From Deltaproteobacteria bacterium (GTDB lineage Bacteria; Desulfobacterota; Desulfarculia; Adiutricales; Adiutricaceae): a stretch of DNA of 8,610 bases. Shown here in pieces: positions 4,709-8,610 of this stretch. The DNA lies in the NCBI GenBank assembly GCA_031267005.1, contig JAIRZX010000122.1:1-8610 (forward strand). Reading direction: 5' to 3'. How positions within the stretch are numbered: position 1 is the stretch's first letter; the number at the start of each line of letters is the position of its first letter. Both the position numbers and the translations under genes were made by a program. Under the pieces are notes generated by a model. That model searched no databases and had not been told where the DNA came from. It saw nothing but the letters and a program-made list of their open reading frames with translations.

Positions 4709-7700
4709 ATGACCGCCGACCGCCATTTCTTGTCGTCCGCCGCCCCCCCCCACGGTATCCTGCCGGAGCGCGGCGGCCGCAAGCAGGACCAGGTTCTTTT
4801 CCGGCCCGGGAGCGTGGCCGTTTCCGGGGGATCCCCCCCCCGCCTCGCTTCCGCCGCCGCGGCGGTCGCGTTGTGCGCCCTGCTCTTCGCGGGGACCTCG
4901 CTTCCCGCGATGGGCTTGTCCGTCGACGACTTCATAAACGACCCCGAGTACCGGGGCGGAAAAGGGCTGGACTCGATAAACGCGGCCGAAGCGTACGTTC
5001 TGGGCTTCTCGGGAAAGGGCGTTACCGTGGGGGTGATTGACTCGCCCTCCATGAAGGCACACCGGGAATTCGCAGGCAAGGCCTCTCGCGGCGAATACGT
5101 CGAAGAATATTTCATTACGTATACCCCCGAAGAAGACGATGACTACCACGGAGTGCATAGTGCCGGGACCGTAGCCGCAACGCGCGGGAATGGCGAGATG
5201 CACGGAGTGGCGTACGACGCGAAAATCGTTTTCATGGTCGCTTTAGACGGCGCTCCGTACCCGGAATACGAAAACCCAATTACGGCGGCTTTCGAGAAAT
5301 TTTCAAACGATGAAAAGTTCAAGGACGTCTCCATTATCAACAACAGCTGGGGAGAAGATTACTTTCTTGCAGACTATTTCAGCTGGAAGGCCAATACAGC
5401 TCCTGGCGGACCTGTGGAACACTTGTTGAGCTACGCCAAAGCAATGGCGCCTCTGGCTGCTTCAGGCACGCTTCTTATCTTTTCGTCCGGAAACGAAAGC
5501 AAAAGCTCGCCCAACATTCCGACTTCCCTGCCGTCCATTGTTACGGGAACTTCCGTCATCGGAGATCCAGATGCAATTGAAATACCCGATACAACCGATG
5601 ACGAAAACCTGCTCAAGGAACTCGGCCTCGGAAAAGATCAATTGCGCGCCCTTTCCCTTAACATGATAAGCGTGGCGGCTTTCGACCCTTCGGTATATGA
5701 CGCCGACCCCGAAAACGCCATGGGCAGGCTTGATTTCATCGGCGCGTTTTCAAACATGGCAGACGGGGCGGGGCACTATACCCTTCTCGCGCCCGGCGTG
5801 GGAATTTACTCGTCCGTAGGCCCTAAAACGGACGAGTACAAGGATGAGCAAGGCACTTCCATGGCGGCTCCCCATGTTTCGGGCGCGGCCGCCCTGGTCA
5901 AGGAAGCCTTCCCCTGGATGGACGGCAAGCAATTGGCCGACACCCTGCTTTCCACCGCCACCCACCCCGGCGCGGAAGGACTGCCTCCTTTCCTCGTCCA
6001 GCTTCCCGATTTCGCCGGGGGCCCCATAAGCATCGGAGATGACGAAAAAGGGTTCAGCGTGACCATTCCGGAAACGCTTGCCGCTACAATTAATCCAGAT
6101 ATTGACGATCTTATCGCTGGAAACGGGCAACTCAGCTATTTGCTTACCGAGCAACGTAAAAAAGAAATCGCAAGCCTGTATAATCAATTCTTCGATGAAG
6201 ACAGCGGCTTCAGCAAAGAAGAATTTATTGATGAACTAATAAATTCGATGGATAGCAACCTTCGAAATCGAGACCCTGCCGAGCTGACTGATGACGATTC
6301 AAATCCTATCTCGGTCCACGTCGTTTCCGATACAGAGTACCTGGCGCTGTTCGGCATGGGCATCGTGAACGCCGGGGCGGCGGTCCGCGGTCCTGGCTGG
6401 CTGGACGCCAACCGCCTGAGCGGCGACCCCGACACCGGCGACCTGGCCCAATACGTCACCGGCAGCTTCGCCATGTACGGCGTGGATACCGGCGGGCACG
6501 ACAGCGTATGGTCCAACGACGTCGGAGAGGTCATGGTCGGCGGTGATTACCCAAACGGAATTCCCTCGTCCCCCAACCAGTTCAACGCCGGTCTGGAAAA
6601 CCTTCACGTGGGCCTCCTTAAGGCCGGGGAAGGAAAGCTGACCCTCAGTGGCGCGAACGGATACCTCGGCCCCACGGTCGTCGAGGAAGGCGAGATAGCC
6701 CTGGGCATGAAGGATCAGCAAGACGGCGGCGCCAGCCTGGCAGGGGGCGTCATCGTGGGCGAAGGAGCGGCCTTCGGCGGCAACGGCTACGTGGGCGGGA
6801 GCCTGTCTTCCGAAGGTACCGTCATCCCCGGCCTGATCGGTTCCCCGGGAAGCAAGCTGACAGTACGCGGCGCGCTGGAAAGCCGCGGAGTCCTGCGCGT
6901 CATAATCCACCCTGACGGTACCGCCAGCCGGCTCGTCGTCCGCGGCGACGCCGATATCGACGGCACCGCGATCGAATTTTCCGGGCTCGCGGTCGGCGCG
7001 ACGCCAGCTCTCAGCTACGAGATCATCGAGGCGGCCAGCATCACGGGCGACCTGGATCCGGCGAGCGCCACCGTTGCGGCGCGCCAGGGCGCCACCTTAA
7101 GCCACGCCTACGGCATGGACAATGCCGCAACGGGCACCCTGCGGGCCGTTTACGCCGGAAGCGGGGCTATCCCGCAGGCAAAGGCGCTGTCCGAAGGCTA
7201 CCTGGGCGGTGCGCTCCTGGTAAACCAGGCGGCCGACCTCGCGGCCGGACAGGGCGTGAACGAAGCCGTGGAAGCCGCCGGGCGCGGCGGCGGCTCAGGC
7301 TTCGGCTCGTTCGCGGCTATCTCCGCAGGGCAGAATCGCTATAATTCGGGATCGCACGTGGACGTGTCCAGCCTATCCCTCATGGCCGGGCTTTCCTGGG
7401 GCGGCGACACCGCGGCCGGCCGCCTGACCGCGGCTGCGTTCTTCGAGTTCGGCACCGGCTCCTACGACACTTTCAATTCCTTCGGCAACTCCGCCCCGGT
7501 GCGCGGCGACGGCGACGTACGCCACGCGGGCGGGGGAGCGCTGGCGCGCATGGACTTCAACGATGCGGGGCCGGGCCGGTTGTACGCGGAACTCTCGGGC
7601 CGCGCCGGACGGGTCCGCAACGAATACAAAAGCGGCGACCTGAAGGACCCCTGGGGCCGCTCCGCCAGCTACGACAGCAACAGCGCGTACTACGGCATCC

Positions 7701-8125
7701 ACGCGGGCCTCGGGTTCGTCTGGACCGTTTCCGACAGGGCGAGTTTCGACACCTCCCTCAAGTACTTCTGGACGCGCCAGGAAGGCAATTCCCTAACCCT
7801 TTCCACCGGCGAAACCTTGAGGTTCGAAGACGCGGACTCCTCCCGCCTCCGCCTGGGCGGGCGCTTCTCATACGCCGTGAACGACCGCGTCTCCCCGTAC
7901 TTCGGCGTCGGCTGGGAGCACGAGTTCGACGGGAGGGTGAGCGCCAGCTCCAACGGATACCCGATAGACTCGCCTTCCCTGCGGGGTGACACCGGCATAG
8001 GCGAGCTCGGCCTGGCCCTGCGGCCCTCGCCGTCCTTTCCCCTGTTCCTCGATCTAGGCGTCCAGGGCTACGTCGGCAAGCGTCAGGGAGCAACGGGCGG
8101 GCTCCAGATCCGCTTAGAGTTCTAA
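4709..8125 (+). CDS. S8-family (subtilisin-like) autotransporter serine protease
   Basis: A 1138-residue type Va secreted protease. Residues 46-69 are a signal peptide core (LASAAAAVALCALLFAGTS, cleavage near AMG/LS). The Peptidase_S8 domain covers about 90-560: Asp111 (GVIDSP, where the usual form is D-S/T-G), His147 (HGVHSAGTVAA), oxyanion Asn262 (SSGNES), Ser384 (GTSMAAPHVSG), closing with FGMGIVNAGAAV. An acidic insertion of about 120 residues (426-547) interrupts the domain after the serine. One passenger-associated beta repeat follows (LLKAGEGKLTLSGANGY, 636-652), then a helical linker (about 825-858) and the autotransporter beta-domain (about 865-1138) ending RLEF, with the terminal Phe expected for BAM recognition. 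The only cysteine is Cys56, in the signal. It should cleave surface or released substrates, possibly itself. ATG 4709 gives an unusually long 45-residue N-region with two C9 tracts; GTG 4814 would give a normal-sized signal peptide. Neither has a strong Shine-Dalgarno. An in-frame TAG at 4589 bounds the frame. Confidence 0.95.
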   Translation: MTADRHFLSSAAPPHGILPERGGRKQDQVLFRPGSVAVSGGSPPRLASAAAAVALCALLFAGTSLPAMGLSVDDFINDPEYRGGKGLDSINAAEAYVLGFSGKGVTVGVIDSPSMKAHREFAGKASRGEYVEEYFITYTPEEDDDYHGVHSAGTVAATRGNGEMHGVAYDAKIVFMVALDGAPYPEYENPITAAFEKFSNDEKFKDVSIINNSWGEDYFLADYFSWKANTAPGGPVEHLLSYAKAMAPLAASGTLLIFSSGNESKSSPNIPTSLPSIVTGTSVIGDPDAIEIPDTTDDENLLKELGLGKDQLRALSLNMISVAAFDPSVYDADPENAMGRLDFIGAFSNMADGAGHYTLLAPGVGIYSSVGPKTDEYKDEQGTSMAAPHVSGAAALVKEAFPWMDGKQLADTLLSTATHPGAEGLPPFLVQLPDFAGGPISIGDDEKGFSVTIPETLAATINPDIDDLIAGNGQLSYLLTEQRKKEIASLYNQFFDEDSGFSKEEFIDELINSMDSNLRNRDPAELTDDDSNPISVHVVSDTEYLALFGMGIVNAGAAVRGPGWLDANRLSGDPDTGDLAQYVTGSFAMYGVDTGGHDSVWSNDVGEVMVGGDYPNGIPSSPNQFNAGLENLHVGLLKAGEGKLTLSGANGYLGPTVVEEGEIALGMKDQQDGGASLAGGVIVGEGAAFGGNGYVGGSLSSEGTVIPGLIGSPGSKLTVRGALESRGVLRVIIHPDGTASRLVVRGDADIDGTAIEFSGLAVGATPALSYEIIEAASITGDLDPASATVAARQGATLSHAYGMDNAATGTLRAVYAGSGAIPQAKALSEGYLGGALLVNQAADLAAGQGVNEAVEAAGRGGGSGFGSFAAISAGQNRYNSGSHVDVSSLSLMAGLSWGGDTAAGRLTAAAFFEFGTGSYDTFNSFGNSAPVRGDGDVRHAGGGALARMDFNDAGPGRLYAELSGRAGRVRNEYKSGDLKDPWGRSASYDSNSAYYGIHAGLGFVWTVSDRASFDTSLKYFWTRQEGNSLTLSTGETLRFEDADSSRLRLGGRFSYAVNDRVSPYFGVGWEHEFDGRVSASSNGYPIDSPSLRGDTGIGELGLALRPSPSFPLFLDLGVQGYVGKRQGATGGLQIRLEF
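4743..4751 (+). repeat. C9 tract in autotransporter codons 12-15
   Basis: Nine consecutive C bases encode Ala-Pro-Pro-His, between the ATG at 4709 and the signal peptide. A one-base slip shifts translation into frames that stop at 4935-4937 or 5038-5040, before the catalytic His and Ser codons. The tract matters only if translation starts at 4709 rather than at GTG 4814. Confidence 0.85.
4833..4841 (+). repeat. C9 tract in autotransporter codons 42-45
   Basis: Nine C bases directly follow GGGGGAT and encode Ser-Pro-Pro-Arg just before the hydrophobic core of the signal peptide. It lies inside the reading frame whichever start (4709 or 4814) is used. A slip in the first tract could be compensated by an opposite slip here. 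Confidence 0.85.
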
Positions 8126-8140
8126 CCGTCCCCCGTCCGC

Positions 8141-8171
8141 AGCCGTCCCGGAGGCTTCCTCCGGGACGGCT
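8141..8171 (+). terminator. Strong stem-loop after the autotransporter gene
   Basis: Arms AGCCGTCCCGGAGG (8141-8154) and CCTCCGGGACGGCT (8158-8171) pair perfectly over 14 bp with a 3-nt loop, 15 bp after the stop codon. Position and stability argue for a terminator. The T tract is poor (TTCTG), so it may work with Rho or as a 3'-end protecting hairpin. Confidence 0.75.
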
Positions 8172-8610
8172 TCTGAACCCCGCCCGTTTCCCGAACGATG
8201 CCGAAACCCGGCGAGCCCTCCTGGGGCCAGTACCCGGGACGGGACGGTAGAGTGCGCCCGTCTGCGGAACGGCGCGGCGTGAACCGTCCAAGAGGATGCC
8301 GGCCTGGGGCGCCTGAAGCGGCCGCTCTAAACGCTACACCGCCGCAGGCACGTTTCCTCGCCGTCCCAGGGAAACGGACGGAATGCCCTCCCGCCCCCCC
8401 CCCGACCGATCCGGCACCCCCCCCCGTCCCGGTGGCCCTTTCCCGCCCTTCAGGCCTTGCTTGGCCCCTTAAGGGCCTGCCGGGGCCGAAGCGTCCTTCC
8501 CCTGTTTCGGAGCCTCCCGGCAACTAAGTTCTCCCGCCGCCCGCGAATAGCCCCAAGGCACCAGCGAACAGCCCTCCCCTTGCCAGCCCGGCCCCGGCCC
8601 CCCGCCCGCG
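8172..8610. other. Gene-free GC-rich stretch with poly-C tracts
   Basis: The composition is extreme, with long C runs and no recognisable product in any frame. Open frames on both strands (for example 8198-8527 plus) are Pro/Arg/Ala-rich, as expected from GC-rich non-coding DNA. A CCCTTAAGGG palindrome lies near 8465. The stretch may lead into a gene beyond the window. Confidence 0.55.
8394..8425. repeat. C10 and C9 tracts close together
   Basis: C10 at 8394-8403 and C9 at 8417-8425 are separated by GACCGATCCGGCA. They lie outside any supported gene and show that long C tracts are not confined to the autotransporter in this genome. Confidence 0.85.

Noticed and set aside
4874..4879. Cys56 as a lipoprotein cysteine of the autotransporter
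   Set aside because: NalP is a lipoprotein, but here the residue before the cysteine is Leu (VALC) and the hydrophobic core continues after it, so the lipobox rule is not met.
4630..5040. 136-residue plus frame overlapping the autotransporter start
   Set aside because: It is an Arg/Pro/Gly-rich shadow frame. It is useful only as one of the out-of-frame products after a slip in the C tracts.

Overview
The window comes from a high-GC bacterium and has low coding density. Only two genes are well supported: a secreted TPR-like protein on the minus strand (1593-3650) and an S8-family autotransporter serine protease on the plus strand (4709-8125). Together they cover about 64% of the window. The autotransporter has a C-terminal beta-barrel ending in phenylalanine, so the cell has an outer membrane. 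GC richness, poly-C tracts and a subtilase autotransporter are all found in Desulfovibrio-like (Desulfobacterota) and other proteobacterial genomes, but nothing here fixes the taxon.

Left part (1-1592): this begins with 2.7 copies of a perfect 39-bp G-rich tandem repeat cut by the window edge. GC-rich sequence with a quadruplex-type motif and looser echoes of the repeat follows. At about 800-1010 composition changes abruptly to an extremely AT-rich island holding a 25-nt near-perfect palindrome, closed on its right by an 18-bp perfect stem-loop. From 1057 to 1592 I see no convincing gene.

Middle (1593-4708): the 685-residue minus-strand protein has a clear Sec signal peptide, a Lys/Arg-rich low-complexity segment, and helical repeats of the TPR/kinesin-light-chain kind. 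Its start and the autotransporter's start face away from each other across a gene-free spacer of about 1.06 kb. That spacer is structured: a three-segment alternative-pairing element (3992-4044), an intrinsic terminator (4168-4192), a TCCC tetranucleotide run and a dispersed 13-bp repeat. It may encode a small RNA or a regulated leader.

Right part (4709-8610): the 1138-residue autotransporter has a signal peptide, an S8 catalytic triad (Asp111, His147, Ser384, with Asn262 as the oxyanion residue), an insertion of about 120 residues in the protease domain, one passenger-associated beta repeat, a helical linker and a 12-strand-type translocator. It carries two C9 tracts in its first 45 codons, an arrangement that could make expression phase-variable, as known for the Neisseria S8 autotransporter NalP. 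A strong hairpin follows the stop codon. The rest is GC-rich, C-tract-rich sequence without a recognisable gene.

The two proteins are both exported. The sequence does not show that they work together.
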